From: Thalassobaculum litoreum DSM 18839
GTDB taxonomy: Bacteria; Pseudomonadota; Alphaproteobacteria; Thalassobaculales; Thalassobaculaceae
Length of the DNA stretch: 64,000 nt
NCBI RefSeq assembly: GCF_900102465.1
Contig: NZ_FNBW01000006.1
Span: 124,001 to 188,000 of the forward strand
Direction of reading: 5' to 3'
The translations under genes were made by a program, and so were the position numbers. Shown here piece after piece: positions 45,809 to 57,268 of the stretch (position 1 is its first letter; every line of letters begins with the position of its first letter). The notes under the pieces are model-generated. The model saw nothing but the letters and a program-made list of their open reading frames with translations, did not search any database and had not been told where the DNA came from.

Positions 45809-46315
45809 ATGAGGTCTGCGCTCACCCGTGGTCTGGGGCTCGGCGTCCTGGTCGTCATCGCCGACCAGGCCACCAAGCTGTGGGCGCTGTCGGCCCTGTT
45901 CGATCCGCCGCGCCGCGTGCCGATCCTGCCGTTTCTCGATTTCGTACCAGTCTGGAACCGTGGCGTCAGCTTCGGCCTGCTGGCCAACGACAGTCCGTGG
46001 GGGCCCTGGCTGCTCAGCGGCTTCGCCCTGCTGGTCTGCCTCTTCATGGGCGCCTGGCTGATGCGGGCCACGAGCTGGCCGCTGATCTTCGGCCTCGGCG
46101 CCGTGATCGGCGGGGCAGTCGGCAACGTGATCGATCGCGTGCTATATGGCGCCGTCGTCGACTTCATCGACGTGCACTATGGCGGTTGGCACTGGCCGGC
46201 CTTCAACATTGCTGATTCTGCGATTACCTTAGGCGTCGGCCTCTTGCTGCTCGATGCCTTCGGCATCGGCACCCGCAAAGGGGAGACCGAGGGAGGACAT
46301 GAAAACGATGGGTGA
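45809..46315 (+). CDS. lspA: Lipoprotein signal peptidase II
   Basis: The 168-residue membrane protease removes signal peptides from prolipoproteins. It has four hydrophobic segments, DQATKLWAL near the N-terminus, VWNRGVSFGLL, GGAVGNVIDR, and the catalytic aspartates Asp118 (VVDFID) and Asp136 (NIADSAI). The ATG of the next gene lies 17 bases inside its 3' end. Confidence 0.96.
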   Translation: MRSALTRGLGLGVLVVIADQATKLWALSALFDPPRRVPILPFLDFVPVWNRGVSFGLLANDSPWGPWLLSGFALLVCLFMGAWLMRATSWPLIFGLGAVIGGAVGNVIDRVLYGAVVDFIDVHYGGWHWPAFNIADSAITLGVGLLLLDAFGIGTRKGETEGGHENDG

Positions 46316-46931
46316 GACCGCCGACCGGGCGCGCACCGTGGGGCGCGCTGCCCGCATCGTCCCGGCCGCCGTGCTGGCGGTCATCATGGCCGTCGGCCTG
46401 GGCGGCTGCGGCCAGCTGCGCGACGCGCTGGGCCAGACCAAGGATCCGCCGGACGAGTTCCAGGTGGTGGCCCGCGCTCCGCTGGCGCTGCCGCCGAACT
46501 ACGACCTGCGCCCGCCGCGCCCCGGCACGCCGCGTCCGCAGGAGCGCTCGACCACCGATGCCGCCGCCGAGCGGATTCTCGGCCGGGCGGCGCGCGCCAC
46601 GACCGCCAACCCGAACGCCGTTCCGGCGGCTCCGGTCGTTGTGAACTCGATCGGCGAGGCGAAGTTCCGCCAGCAGCTCGGCGTCGACCAGGCCGAGCCC
46701 GGGATCCGCGAGACCGTGGACAAGGAGACGGCGGACTACGTCTACGAGACCCGCTATCCGATCGATCATCTGCTGTTCTGGAAGGACGACCCGGAGCGGG
46801 GCGTGCTGCTGGACGCCAGCAAGGAGCAGCAGCGTCTGCAGGAGAACGCAGCCCTGGGGCGCAAGCCGAACGAGGGCGAGCTGCCGACGATCACGCGGAA
46901 CCGCGAAGGCCTGCTGCAGCGGATCTTCTGA
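46299..46931 (+). CDS. DUF3035 lipoprotein
   Basis: The 210-residue product is a lipoprotein with lipobox LGGC (Cys37) and matches DUF3035, an alphaproteobacterial family always found behind lspA. The conserved part starts KDPPDEFQVVARAPLALPPNYDLRPP. The C-terminal half is helical and charged. GGGAGG at 46291-46296 clearly marks the start at 46299. Function unknown; the fixed place in the lspA operon suggests an envelope role. Confidence 0.9.
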   Translation: MKTMGETADRARTVGRAARIVPAAVLAVIMAVGLGGCGQLRDALGQTKDPPDEFQVVARAPLALPPNYDLRPPRPGTPRPQERSTTDAAAERILGRAARATTANPNAVPAAPVVVNSIGEAKFRQQLGVDQAEPGIRETVDKETADYVYETRYPIDHLLFWKDDPERGVLLDASKEQQRLQENAALGRKPNEGELPTITRNREGLLQRIF

Positions 46932-46944
46932 TCCGATCTCGCTT

Positions 46945-46982
46945 CGACCGGCACGGACCCGGAAAAAAGGCCGTGCCGGTCG
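46945..46982. repeat. 12-bp perfect inverted repeat after the DUF3035 gene
   Basis: CGACCGGCACGG (46945-46956) pairs perfectly with CCGTGCCGGTCG (46971-46982). The 14-base loop contains six A residues. No T-tract follows on the plus strand, so it is a factor-dependent terminator or RNA-stability element at best. Confidence 0.6.
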
Positions 46983-47142
46983 CGAAACCGCCATATTCCC
47001 CGCGTCGTATCGCCCGGTTTCCGGCATCCCCCACCCGACCAGAGGGTGCGGGATCTCCGGTTTCCGTCAGGGCGGTTTGACGAATGGATCGTGGGCCGCC
47101 ATGTCTGACGCGTGCCTGCTGTCCGGACGGAGAAATTCGGCA

Positions 47143-48495
47143 ATGCGATTTCCCTTAGCGACCCGTCGTCTTCTCGGCCTCCTGACCCTGCTTGTCGCCC
47201 TGGCCGTGCCGGCGCGCGCGGCGGTGTTCGACCCGACCACCTTCACCCTGGCGAACGGGCTTCAGGTGGTGGTGGTCGAGAACGACCGCGCCCCGGTGGT
47301 CAGCCACATGGTGTTCTACAAGGTTGGCGCCGCCGACGAGCCCAAGGGCAAGTCGGGCATCGCCCATTTCCTGGAGCACCTGATGTTCAAGGGCACCGAT
47401 ACGGTGGCCCCGGGCGAGTTCTCGGCGATCATCAAACGCATCGGCGGCCAGGAGAACGCCTTCACCTCCTACGACTACACCGGCTACTACCAGAACGTCG
47501 CCAAGCAGCATCTCGGCCGGATGATGGAGCTGGAATCCGACCGGATGGCCAATCTGAAGCTGCCGGCCGACCAGATCGCGCCGGAGCTCGAGGTGGTCCG
47601 CGAGGAACGCCGGTCGCGCATCGACAACGACCCGTCCTCGCTGCACGGCGAACAGGTCATGGCCGCCACCTATCTGGCCTATCCCTACCGCATCCCGATC
47701 ATCGGCTGGGAGGACGAGGTCGCCGCCCTGACCCAGGAGGATGCCGAGGCGTTCTACCGGACCTGGTACGCGCCGAACAACGCCGTGCTGGTGGTCGCCG
47801 GCGACGTGACCCCGGACGAGGTGCGCCGGCTGGCGGAGCTGACCTACGGCCAGATCCCCGCCCGCGAGGTCCCCGATCGGGTCGCCCTGCGCGGCGGCGA
47901 GCCGGCGCAGCTCGCCGCGCGGCGGATCGAGGGCGCCCATCCCCGCGTCGATCAGCCGACCTGGTCGCGCCGCTGGATCGCCCCCGGCCAGGTCTGGGGC
48001 GACACCGACCTGGCGCCGGCCCTGGAGGTGGCGGCCGAGATCCTCGGTGGCGGGTCCACCAGCCGGCTGTACCGCGCCCTGGTGGTCGAGCAGGCCAAGG
48101 CGGTCTATGCCGGCGCCGGATACGGACCCTCCGGGCTCGGACCGCAGACCTTCGCCGTCTATGCCAGCCCCCGCGCCGACGTGAGCGTGGAAGAGCTCGA
48201 AGAAGCGATGGAGGCGGAGATCGCCCGCATGCTGCGCGACGGCGTCACCGCCGAGGAGGTCGAGTCGGCGGTCACGCGCATGAAGCGCAGTGCGGTCTTC
48301 GCCCGCGACGATTCCCTCGCCCCCGCCCGGCTGTTCGGGGCGGAGCTCGCCTCCGGCGGCACCATCGCCGATGTGGAGGAGTGGCCCGAGCGGATCGGGG
48401 CCGTGACCCCCGACGCCGTCGTGACGGCCCTGCGCGCGGTCATCGTCGACCCGCACTCCGTCACCAGCATTCTGCGCCCCGAGCCCCGGAGCTGA
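47143..48495 (+). CDS. M16 zinc peptidase, catalytic subunit
   Basis: The 450-residue protein has a signal peptide (about 1-28) and the M16 domains. The inverted zinc motif HxxEH is HFLEH (IAHFLEHLMF), with the distal Glu in LEVVREERRSR. GSTSRLYRALV marks the second half. It works in the periplasm or at the membrane on peptides. An ATG at 47101 would add 14 residues; 47143 gives the cleaner signal sequence. It is paired with an M16 gene without the zinc motif. Confidence 0.92.
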   Translation: MRFPLATRRLLGLLTLLVALAVPARAAVFDPTTFTLANGLQVVVVENDRAPVVSHMVFYKVGAADEPKGKSGIAHFLEHLMFKGTDTVAPGEFSAIIKRIGGQENAFTSYDYTGYYQNVAKQHLGRMMELESDRMANLKLPADQIAPELEVVREERRSRIDNDPSSLHGEQVMAATYLAYPYRIPIIGWEDEVAALTQEDAEAFYRTWYAPNNAVLVVAGDVTPDEVRRLAELTYGQIPAREVPDRVALRGGEPAQLAARRIEGAHPRVDQPTWSRRWIAPGQVWGDTDLAPALEVAAEILGGGSTSRLYRALVVEQAKAVYAGAGYGPSGLGPQTFAVYASPRADVSVEELEEAMEAEIARMLRDGVTAEEVESAVTRMKRSAVFARDDSLAPARLFGAELASGGTIADVEEWPERIGAVTPDAVVTALRAVIVDPHSVTSILRPEPRS

Positions 48496-48500
48496 GCGCC

Positions 48501-49841
48501 ATGAAAAGCCTTCTTCGACTTGTCGCCTGCGTCCTCGTCCTAGCTCCCGGCGGCGCCCTGGCCCTGGAGATCCAGCCGGTCACCAGCCCGGGCGGCATCA
48601 AGGCCTGGCTGGTGGAGGACCACCGCAACCCGATCCTGTCCCTGAACTTCTCCTTCCGCGGCGGCGAATCCGCCGACCCGAAGGGCAAGGAGGGCCGGGC
48701 CCGCCTGGTCTCCGGCCTGCTGGACGAAGGGGCGGGCGATCTGGATTCCCAGGCCTTCCAGAAGGCCCTGGCGGACAACTCGATCACCATCCGTTTCGAC
48801 AGCCGCTCGGACCGGTTCTCGGGCCGCATGGTTACCCTGACCGAAACCCGCCAGAAGGCGGTCGATCTGCTCCGCCTCGCCCTCACCGAGCCGCGATTCG
48901 ACCCGGAGCCGGTGGAGCGGATCCGCGCCCAGGTGGTCGCCTCCCTGCGCCGCGACCTGCAGAGCCCGCGCACGATCGCCGGCCGTACCTGGTGGGCCAC
49001 AAGCTTCCCCGACCATCCCTATGGCCGGTCCGGCGACGGCACCCTGGAGAGCGTGGCGGCGGTGACGGCCGAAGACCTGCGGGCGTTCACCGATGCCGTG
49101 CTGGCGCGCGAAGATCTGGTGGTCGGTGCGGTCGGCGACATCAATGCCGAGGAGCTGGGCAAGCTGCTCGACACGGTGTTCGGCGGCCTGCCGGAAGCCT
49201 CCAAGGCGCCGGCGATCGAGGACACGGTGCCGGTGCACACCGGCGAGACCATCGTGGTCGACCTGAAGATCCCCCAGTCCGTGGTCGTGTTCGGCCAGGC
49301 CGGCATCGAGCACGAGGACCCGGACTGGTACACCGCCAACCTGCTCAACCGGGTGATGGCTGGCGGTTTCGGCTCGCGGCTGATGGAGGAGATCCGGGAG
49401 AAGCGCGGCCTGGTCTACGGCGTGTGGGCCTACCTGCTGCCGCTGGACCATTCGCCGATGATCATGGGCGGCCTCGCCTCGCAGAACGCCCGGGTGGCCG
49501 AGGCGGTCGCGCTGGTCCGGCAGGAATGGGAACGCATGGCCGAGACGGGGCCGACCCAGGAGGAACTGGACGACGCCCGCACCTATCTGCTCGGCTCCTT
49601 CCCGCTCAGCCTGACCGATTCGGACGGCATCGCCTCCATTCTGGTGTCGCTGCAGGAGAATGACCGGCCGATCGACTATCTCGACCGGCTGGAGGAGATC
49701 TATGGCGGCATCACTCTGGCCGACGCCCGCCGGGTGGCAGCGAAACTCTATCGCGCGAAGGAATTGACCGTGGTCGTTGCCGGTCAACCCGAGGGGATCG
49801 AGCCCGCCGGGTCGGCGTCCGCGCCCGCGTCCGGCGGCTGA
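48501..49841 (+). CDS. M16 peptidase-like partner subunit without zinc site
   Basis: The 446-residue protein has a signal peptide (LLRLVACVLVLAPGGALA) and the M16 fold, but the HxxEH position reads RLVSGLLDEGAG, so no zinc can bind. It retains the RLMEEIREKRGLVYGV segment that helps hold substrate in the catalytic partner. Such paired subunits form the heterodimeric M16B type. It follows the active subunit by 5 bases and should be coexpressed. Confidence 0.92.
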   Translation: MKSLLRLVACVLVLAPGGALALEIQPVTSPGGIKAWLVEDHRNPILSLNFSFRGGESADPKGKEGRARLVSGLLDEGAGDLDSQAFQKALADNSITIRFDSRSDRFSGRMVTLTETRQKAVDLLRLALTEPRFDPEPVERIRAQVVASLRRDLQSPRTIAGRTWWATSFPDHPYGRSGDGTLESVAAVTAEDLRAFTDAVLAREDLVVGAVGDINAEELGKLLDTVFGGLPEASKAPAIEDTVPVHTGETIVVDLKIPQSVVVFGQAGIEHEDPDWYTANLLNRVMAGGFGSRLMEEIREKRGLVYGVWAYLLPLDHSPMIMGGLASQNARVAEAVALVRQEWERMAETGPTQEELDDARTYLLGSFPLSLTDSDGIASILVSLQENDRPIDYLDRLEEIYGGITLADARRVAAKLYRAKELTVVVAGQPEGIEPAGSASAPASGG

Positions 49842-49905
49842 CGTACCGGAGCACGGATGACGGCAGGGGCGGCGATCGACTACCTTAAGGGGAGAGGAGA
49901 GCCGG

Positions 49906-51212
<1,307 letters not shown>

Positions 51213-51213
<1 letters not shown>

Positions 51214-53129
51214 TGCCCGAAGGGGCCGGCAACGCTGCAGAGACCTCTGCCGCGTCCCCGATGCCGACGCTGCGGCGTCTGCCGGAGACGCTGGTCAACC
51301 AGATCGCCGCCGGCGAGGTGGTGGAGCGGCCGGCCAGCGCCCTGAAGGAACTGGTGGAGAACGCGCTGGACGCCGGCGCCCGTCGCATCGACATCGTGCT
51401 GCGCGAGGGCGGGCGCAGCCTGATCCAGGTGTCCGACGACGGCTGCGGCATGGAGGCCGACGGCCTGTCCCTGGCGGTGGAGCGCCATGCCACCTCCAAG
51501 CTGCCGGACGACGACCTGACGCATATCTCGACCCTCGGCTTCCGGGGCGAGGCGCTGCCGTCGATCGGCGCGGTCAGCCGGCTGTCGATCACCTCGCGGG
51601 CTCGCGGCGGCGACACCGCCTGGCGGATCCGCGTGGAAGGCGGTCGCCTCAGCCCGCCGGAACCGGCGGCGCTGACCGCCGGCACGCGGGTGGAGGTGCG
51701 CGACCTGTTCTTCGCCACCCCGGCCCGTCTGAAGTTCCTGAAGGCCCCGCGCACCGAGCAGGGCCATGCGGTGGAGATCATCCAGCGCCTCGCCATGGCG
51801 CATCCGGAGGTCGCCTTCTCGCTGGGCGACGGCAGCCGCACCCTGCTCGACCTGGCCGCCGCGCCGGATCTCGCCACCGGCGACGACCCGTACCGGGCTC
51901 GGCTCGCCCGACTGGGCGCCATCCTGGGCCGCGAGTTCGAGGACAACGCGCTGCCGGTCAATGCCGAGCGCGCCGGCTACCGGCTGACCGGCCATGCCGG
52001 CCTGCCGACCCTGCACAAGCGGACCAGCGCCCAGCAGTTCCTGTTCGTGAACGGCCGCCCGGTGCGCGACAAGCTGCTGCTCGGGGCGGTGCGCGGCGCC
52101 TATATGGATTTCATCTCCGCCGACCGCCATCCGATGGTGGCGCTGTTCCTGGAGCTGCCGGCCGAGGAGGTGGACGTGAACGTCCATCCGGCCAAGACCG
52201 AGGTGCGGTTCCGCGATGCCGGACTGGTGCGCGGCCTGATCGTCGGTGCGCTGAAGCACGCCCTGGCCGAGGCCGGGCACCGGGCCTCGACCACCGTCGG
52301 CACCGCCACCCTGGGCGCGTTCCGGCCGCAAGAGGGACCCTATCAGGGCAGCTACCCGCGCCCGCATTCCGGGGCGAGCGCGTCCTGGGCCACCTATCAT
52401 CCGTCGCATCCCTCCCAGGGTCTCGCCGAGGCCCAGGCCGCCTGGCAGGCACCGGACAGGGGAGGATCGGGCGGCGGCTTCGCCTTCGACAGCGCCCCGG
52501 CGGCCCGGGTCGAGACCGGCGCCCCGATGCCGGTGGAGCACGACCCCAACCACCCGCTGGGGGCCGCCAAGGCGCAGGTGCACGCCAACTACATCATCGC
52601 CCAGACGGGGGACGGTCTCGTTATCGTCGACCAGCACGCCGCCCATGAGCGGCTGGTCTACGAGCGGATGAAGGAGGCGCTGGCGGCCGGTGGCGTGGCG
52701 CGTCAGGCCTTGCTGCTGCCCGAGGTGGTCGAGCTGGAGGAAGCGGCCGTCGACCGGCTGGTCTCCCGCGCGCCGGAGCTTGAGGCGCTGGGCCTGGTGC
52801 TGGAGGGGTTCGGGCCGGGCGCGGTGGTGGTGCGCGAGGTGCCGGCTCTGCTCGGCCAGACCGACGCCGCCGGGCTGGTCCGCGACCTGGCCGAGGATCT
52901 GGCGGAGGCCGATGCGGCCCTGTCCCTGGAGGACCGGCTGGCCGATGTCTGCGGCACCATGGCCTGCCACGGCTCCGTGCGCTCGGGCCGGCGGCTCAAT
53001 GCCGACGAGATGAACGCCCTGCTGCGCCAGATGGAGGCGACCCCGCATTCCGGCCAGTGCAACCACGGCCGCCCGACCTATGTGGAGCTGAAGCTCAGCG
53101 ACATCGAACGGCTGTTCGGGCGGCGGTAA
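51213..53129 (+). CDS. mutL: DNA mismatch repair protein MutL (endonuclease type)
   Basis: The 638-residue protein has the GHKL ATPase domain ([47 protein letters not shown]) and a C-terminal dimerisation domain. The endonuclease motif [12 protein letters not shown] and the tail [11 protein letters not shown] show that it nicks DNA itself, as expected where MutH is absent. A Pro/Ser-rich linker (about 365-445) joins the halves. It is translationally coupled to pgi. Confidence 0.97.
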
Positions 53130-53151
53130 TTTGCCGGCGGTAAATTAAAGC

Positions 53152-53181
53152 CCGTCATCCTGAGTCGTTTCGGGATGACGG
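53152..53181. terminator. Hairpin between convergent mutL and rubrerythrin genes
   Basis: CCGTCATCC (53152-53160) pairs with GGATGACGG (53173-53181) around a 12-base loop. It may serve as terminator for either gene; T-tracts are lacking. Confidence 0.45.
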
Positions 53182-53199
53182 CTCAGGGAGGTCGAAGGG

Positions 53200-53628
53200 T
53201 CACCCCTCCATCGAGTCCAGCGCCTTCTTGAAGCGTCCCGCGTGGCTGGTTTCCGCCTTGGCGAGGGTCTCGAACCAGTCGGCGATCTCCTCGAAGCCTT
53301 CGGCGCGTGCCATGCGGGCCATCTCCGGATACATCTCGGTGGCGTCGTGGGTCTCGCCGAGGATCGCCGCCTTCAGGTTCGCGCCGGTATCGCCGATCGG
53401 CGCGCCGGTCATCGGGTCGCCGACCTCCTCAAGGAACTCCAGATGACCGTGGGCATGGCCGGTCTCGCCCTCGGCGGTGGAGCGGAACACGGCGGCGATG
53501 TCGTTATAGCCCTCGATATCCGCCGTCAGCGCGAAATAGAGATAGCGCCGATTCGCCTGGGCCTCGCTGGCGAAAGCCTTCTTCAGGTTCGCCTCGGTCT
53601 TGGACCCCTTGAGGTCGGTCATGGGCAT
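53200..53628 (-). CDS. Rubrerythrin-family protein
   Basis: The 142-residue protein is a ferritin-like four-helix di-iron protein. The ligands lie in [34 protein letters not shown] and [28 protein letters not shown]. It lacks the C-terminal rubredoxin domain of classical rubrerythrin. It probably handles peroxide or iron. It is downstream of irr on the same strand, which fits iron control. Confidence 0.92.
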   Translation of the reverse strand: MPMTDLKGSKTEANLKKAFASEAQANRRYLYFALTADIEGYNDIAAVFRSTAEGETGHAHGHLEFLEEVGDPMTGAPIGDTGANLKAAILGETHDATEMYPEMARMARAEGFEEIADWFETLAKAETSHAGRFKKALDSMEG

Positions 53629-53658
53629 GCTCCGGTCGGAGGCGGGCCGGAAGAGACG

Positions 53659-54078
53659 TCAGCCGGCGGCTTTCCTGACGCGCACGATCAGGTCGACCCG
53701 CTCGATCTCCGCGCCGGGAGGGGCCGAGGGCAGGCTGCCGATGGAGACCTGGTCGGCCGGAATGTCGATCAGACGCCCGGTCTCCGCCTCGAAGAAATGG
53801 TGGTGACCCTGGGTGTTCGTGTCGAAATAGGACCGGCCCGCCTCGACCACGACCTCGCGCAACAGGCCGGCATCGGTGAACTGATGCAGGGTGTTGTAGA
53901 CCGTCGCCAAGGAGACCCGCACGCCGTCGCGCTCCGCCTGGGAGTGCAGCTGCTCCGCCGTCACGTGCCGGTCGGCGCCGTCGAAAAGCAGACGGGCGAG
54001 GGAAAGGCGCTGGCGCGTCGGACGCAGTCCGGCTCCGCGCAATGTGTCCACGGCAGCGGCGAACGGTCGTGACGTCAT
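53659..54078 (-). CDS. irr: Iron response regulator Irr (Fur family)
   Basis: The 139-residue protein has the Fur-type winged helix (RPTRQRLSLARLLF, VSLATVYNTLHQFTDAGLL) and the Irr-type HHH motif at 92-94 (GHHHFFEAETG) used for haem binding. Irr represses iron-consuming genes when haem and iron are low. AGGA upstream favours the ATG at 54078; 54087 is also possible. It is divergent from fabA, an arrangement conserved in alphaproteobacteria, and heads the rubrerythrin gene. Confidence 0.93.
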   Translation of the reverse strand: MTSRPFAAAVDTLRGAGLRPTRQRLSLARLLFDGADRHVTAEQLHSQAERDGVRVSLATVYNTLHQFTDAGLLREVVVEAGRSYFDTNTQGHHHFFEAETGRLIDIPADQVSIGSLPSAPPGAEIERVDLIVRVRKAAG

Positions 54079-54315
54079 AACGCGCATCCTGTGTGTTCTC
54101 GCTCGCGGAACCGACCGATAGGGCTTCCAAAAGCGTTGAAACAAAACGATTATCATGAAGGCTGACAATTGGCAATCCATGCCCTTTGCAAGCTCGGGTG
54201 CGATGTGGTTTGCTTGGTCCGATTGAGCCCGACGGGAGGTCGTGGCTCAGAGCGCCGGGAATGCGGGGAGCGTATTCCCGGTGGATTGACGGACCCACGG
54301 ACGGCGAGGCCGGCA

Positions 54316-54843
54316 TTGGATTTCAAGAAGCGGAGCAGCTTCTCCTACAAGGATCTGCTCGAATGCGCCCACGGGCGCCTGTTCGGTCCCGGTAACGCGC
54401 AGCTGCCGCTGCCGCCGATGCTCATGTTCGACCGCATCACCCATATCGCCGAGACCGGCGGTGCCAACGGCAAGGGTGAGGTCGAGGCCGAGTTCGATAT
54501 CAAGCCGGATCTCTGGTTCTTCGCCTGCCATTTCGAGGGCGACCCGGTCATGCCGGGCTGCCTGGGCATGGACGCGCTGTGGCAGCTGCTGGGCTTCACG
54601 CTCGGCTGGCTCGGCGGTCCGGGCTCCGGGCGCGCCCTGTCGGTCGGCGAGGTCAAGTTCAGCGGCCAGATTCTGCCGACCGCGAAAAAGGTCCGCTATC
54701 ATCTCGACCTGAAACGGGTTATCAGCCGCAAGCTGTTCCTCGGCATCGCCGATGGATGGGTGGACTGTGACGGTGAACGGGTGTTCGAAGCCAAGGACAT
54801 TCGAGTGGGCCTGTTCGCCAATCCGGCGGCGGCCCTGGCCTGA
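54316..54843 (+). CDS. fabA: 3-hydroxydecanoyl-ACP dehydratase/isomerase
   Basis: The 175-residue enzyme dehydrates 3-hydroxydecanoyl-ACP and isomerises the product to start unsaturated fatty-acid synthesis. The catalytic His72 ([12 protein letters not shown]) and Asp86 ([10 protein letters not shown]) are present. It begins at a TTG (54316) giving the usual start [11 protein letters not shown], with GAGG at 54305-54308; no ATG in frame fits the family. It is first of fabA-fabB-fabI. Confidence 0.95.
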   Translation: MDFKKRSSFSYKDLLECAHGRLFGPGNAQLPLPPMLMFDRITHIAETGGANGKGEVEAEFDIKPDLWFFACHFEGDPVMPGCLGMDALWQLLGFTLGWLGGPGSGRALSVGEVKFSGQILPTAKKVRYHLDLKRVISRKLFLGIADGWVDCDGERVFEAKDIRVGLFANPAAALA

Positions 54844-54854
54844 CGGAGAATAAA

Positions 54855-56078
54855 ATGCGACGCGTCGTCGTCACCGGTGTCGGTGTCGTTTCCCCGATTG
54901 GCAACGACAAGGCCGAGGTGACCGAATCACTCAAGATCGGCCGCTCGGGCATCACCTTTGCTCCCGAGTACAAGGAGATGGGGTTCCGCAGCCATGTGCA
55001 CGGCTCGCTGAAGCTCAATCTCGAGGACCGGATCGACCGCAAGCTGCTGCGCTTCATGGGCGACGGGGCGGGGTATAACTATCTCGCCATGGAAGAGGCG
55101 ATCGCCGACAGCGGTCTTGAGACCTCGGACATCTCCAATCCGCGCACCGGGCTGGTCATGGGCTCCGGCGGTCCGTCGACCCGGAACATGATGCAGGCCT
55201 TCGACACCGCGCGGGAGAAAAGCCCGAAGCGGGTCGGCCCGTACATGGTGCCGCGGGTGATGTCGTCGACCAACTCGGCCAACCTGTCGACCATCTACAA
55301 GATCAAGGGCCTGAGCTATTCGATCAGCTCGGCCTGTTCGACCAGCTCCCACTGCATCGGCAACGGCACCGAGCTGATCCAGTACGGCAAGCAGGACATC
55401 GTCTTCGCCGGCGGCGGCGAAGAGCTGCACTGGACCCTGTCCGTGCTGTTCGACGCCATGGGGGCGCTGTCCTCCAAGTACAACGAGACGCCGGAGAAGG
55501 CCTCGCGCCCCTACGACGTCAGCCGCGACGGCTTCGTCATCGCCGGGGGCGGGGGCGTGGTGGTGCTCGAGGAGCTCGAGCACGCCAAGGCGCGCGGCGC
55601 CAAGATCTACGGCGAAGTGGTCGGCTACGGCGCCACGTCGGACGGCGCCGACATGGTCGCGCCGTCGGGCGAGGGCGGGCTGCGGGCCATGCAGCTGGCG
55701 CTGACCGACGTCCACGATCCGGTCGACTACATCAACACCCACGGCACCTCGACGCCGGTCGGCGACATGGTCGAGCTGAGCTCGATCTCCGAGGTGTTCC
55801 GCGGTCAGAACAAGATCCCCTACATCAGTTCGACCAAGTCGATGACCGGTCACAGCCAGGGCGCGACCGGCGTGCACGAGGCGATCTACACGCTGCTGAT
55901 GATGAACGGCGGCTTCATCGCGCCCTCGATCAACATCGACTCGATGGAACCGGAGGCGGAGTCCATGCCGATCGTGCGGGCGCCGATGCTGGACCAGGAA
56001 GTCAACGTCGCGCTGTCGAACAGTTTCGGTTTCGGCGGAACCAACGCCGTCCTCGCCTTCCGACGGGCGGACGTCTGA
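54855..56078 (+). CDS. fabB: 3-oxoacyl-ACP synthase I
   Basis: The 407-residue beta-ketoacyl-ACP synthase elongates unsaturated acyl chains. The triad is Cys161 ([10 protein letters not shown]), His296 ([11 protein letters not shown]) and His333 (GHSQGATG). It follows fabA by 11 bases. The pairing with fabA confirms FabB rather than FabF. Confidence 0.97.
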   Translation: MRRVVVTGVGVVSPIGNDKAEVTESLKIGRSGITFAPEYKEMGFRSHVHGSLKLNLEDRIDRKLLRFMGDGAGYNYLAMEEAIADSGLETSDISNPRTGLVMGSGGPSTRNMMQAFDTAREKSPKRVGPYMVPRVMSSTNSANLSTIYKIKGLSYSISSACSTSSHCIGNGTELIQYGKQDIVFAGGGEELHWTLSVLFDAMGALSSKYNETPEKASRPYDVSRDGFVIAGGGGVVVLEELEHAKARGAKIYGEVVGYGATSDGADMVAPSGEGGLRAMQLALTDVHDPVDYINTHGTSTPVGDMVELSSISEVFRGQNKIPYISSTKSMTGHSQGATGVHEAIYTLLMMNGGFIAPSINIDSMEPEAESMPIVRAPMLDQEVNVALSNSFGFGGTNAVLAFRRADV

Positions 56079-56165
56079 GCAACCGGGCGGCGCCGTTCGG
56101 TTCGCCGCCCACGCAAACTCCGCGATCCCGGCGCACCGCCGGGGCATTTCAGGAACAGGAGCCCG

Positions 56166-56993
56166 ATGTCAGATTCGCCCTCCCCCCAGCCGATCATGGC
56201 CGGCAAGCGCGGGCTCATCATCGGCGTGGCCAATGACCGCTCGATCGCCTGGGGGATCGCAGCCGCCCTCGCGGAACACGGCGCGGAGCTCGCCTTCACC
56301 TATCAGAACGAGAGCATCGAGCGGCGGGTGAGACCGCTCGCGGAGTCGGTCGGCGCGGATATCGTGCTGCCGTGCGACGTGACCGACCATGAGTCGCTCG
56401 ATGCCGTCGTGGCCCAGATCAAGGACCGCTGGGGCGGTCTCGACTTCGCCCTGCATGCCGTCGCCTATTCCGACAAGGCGGAGCTGAAGGGCAAGTACTA
56501 CGACACGTCCCGGACCAACTTCATCAACACGATGGACGTGTCCTGCTACTCGTTCACGGCCCTGGCCCAGCGTCTCGCACCGCTGATGAGCGAGGGCGGC
56601 AGCCTACTGACGCTGTCGTATCTCGGGGCCGAGCGCAGCACGCCGAACTATAACGTCATGGGCGTGGCCAAGGCGGCGCTGGAGGCGAGCGTGCGCTATC
56701 TGGCGGCCGATCTCGGACCGGACGGGATCCGCGTCAACGCCCTGTCGGCCGGCCCGATGCGTACCCTGGCGGGCTCGGCGATCGCCGATGCGCGCTACAC
56801 CTTCCGATTCTCCGAGAACGCCGCCCCGCTCGGCCGCAACGCCGCGCTGGAGGAGGTCGGTCGTACCGGCATGTATCTGCTGTCGCGCCTGTCCTCCGGC
56901 GTCACCGGCGAGGTCGTGCATGTGGATGGCGGGTTCCACTCGGTCGCCATCCCGCATCCCAGCCGTCGCGAGGGCAACAAGGGCGAAGGCTGA
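56166..56993 (+). CDS. fabI: Enoyl-ACP reductase (NADH)
   Basis: The 275-residue SDR-type enzyme carries out the last step of fatty-acid elongation and is the triclosan target. The pattern GLIIGVANDRSIAWGIA binds NADH, and the active site has Tyr152 (SYLGAE), Tyr162 (PNYNVMG) and Lys169 with the FabI spacing. It is third in the fabA-fabB-fabI operon (87-base gap). Confidence 0.96.
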   Translation: MSDSPSPQPIMAGKRGLIIGVANDRSIAWGIAAALAEHGAELAFTYQNESIERRVRPLAESVGADIVLPCDVTDHESLDAVVAQIKDRWGGLDFALHAVAYSDKAELKGKYYDTSRTNFINTMDVSCYSFTALAQRLAPLMSEGGSLLTLSYLGAERSTPNYNVMGVAKAALEASVRYLAADLGPDGIRVNALSAGPMRTLAGSAIADARYTFRFSENAAPLGRNAALEEVGRTGMYLLSRLSSGVTGEVVHVDGGFHSVAIPHPSRREGNKGEG

Positions 56994-57085
56994 GGGCTTT
57001 CGTCCGCCTCCTTCCCGTCTCCCCGGCTCCGGACGCCCCCGTGCCGAAGGGTCTGGATCAAGCGCTCCATCGGTCCCGCCCTGGC

Positions 57086-57104
57086 TCCCGGCTCGAGGCC
57101 GGGA
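57086..57104. repeat. GC-rich palindrome with 5-base loop
   Basis: TCCCGGC and GCCGGGA (57086-57092 and 57098-57104) enclose TCGAG. It lies in the 275-base spacer between the convergent fabI and cytochrome c genes, where no gene is seen. Confidence 0.6.
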
Positions 57105-57156
57105 AGACGCTGGGCGAGAGAGGGGAGCGGTGCTTGCAATCACTCACGACATCCCG

Positions 57157-57179
57157 CACTCCCCGGCCTTGTGCCGGGG
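57157..57179. repeat. GC-rich palindrome with 5-base loop
   Basis: CCCCGGC (57161-57167) and GCCGGGG (57173-57179) enclose CTTGT. The leading CACT-CCCCGG matches the start of the REP-like elements at 34203 and 62709. Confidence 0.65.
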
Positions 57180-57268
57180 CAACGAGTCCGACGTCCGGAT
57201 GTGTGCCCCGGCGGATCCATCGCTTGTCCGGTCACAGGGACAGAAACGGCGCGTTTGAGTGGGAGGCG

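Noticed and set aside
42838-46167. Very long open frame antisense to ileS and lspA
   Set aside because: It mirrors real genes with clear motifs. GC-rich codon use leaves the opposite strand open, and its translation is low-complexity Arg/Gly/His-rich with no domain.
46945-46982. Canonical rho-independent terminator after DUF3035
   Set aside because: The stem is strong, but no T-run follows on the plus strand, so it is kept only as an inverted repeat.
48501-49841. Frameshifted or broken M16 protease
   Set aside because: The frame is intact and lack of the zinc motif is normal for the partner subunit of paired M16B proteases.
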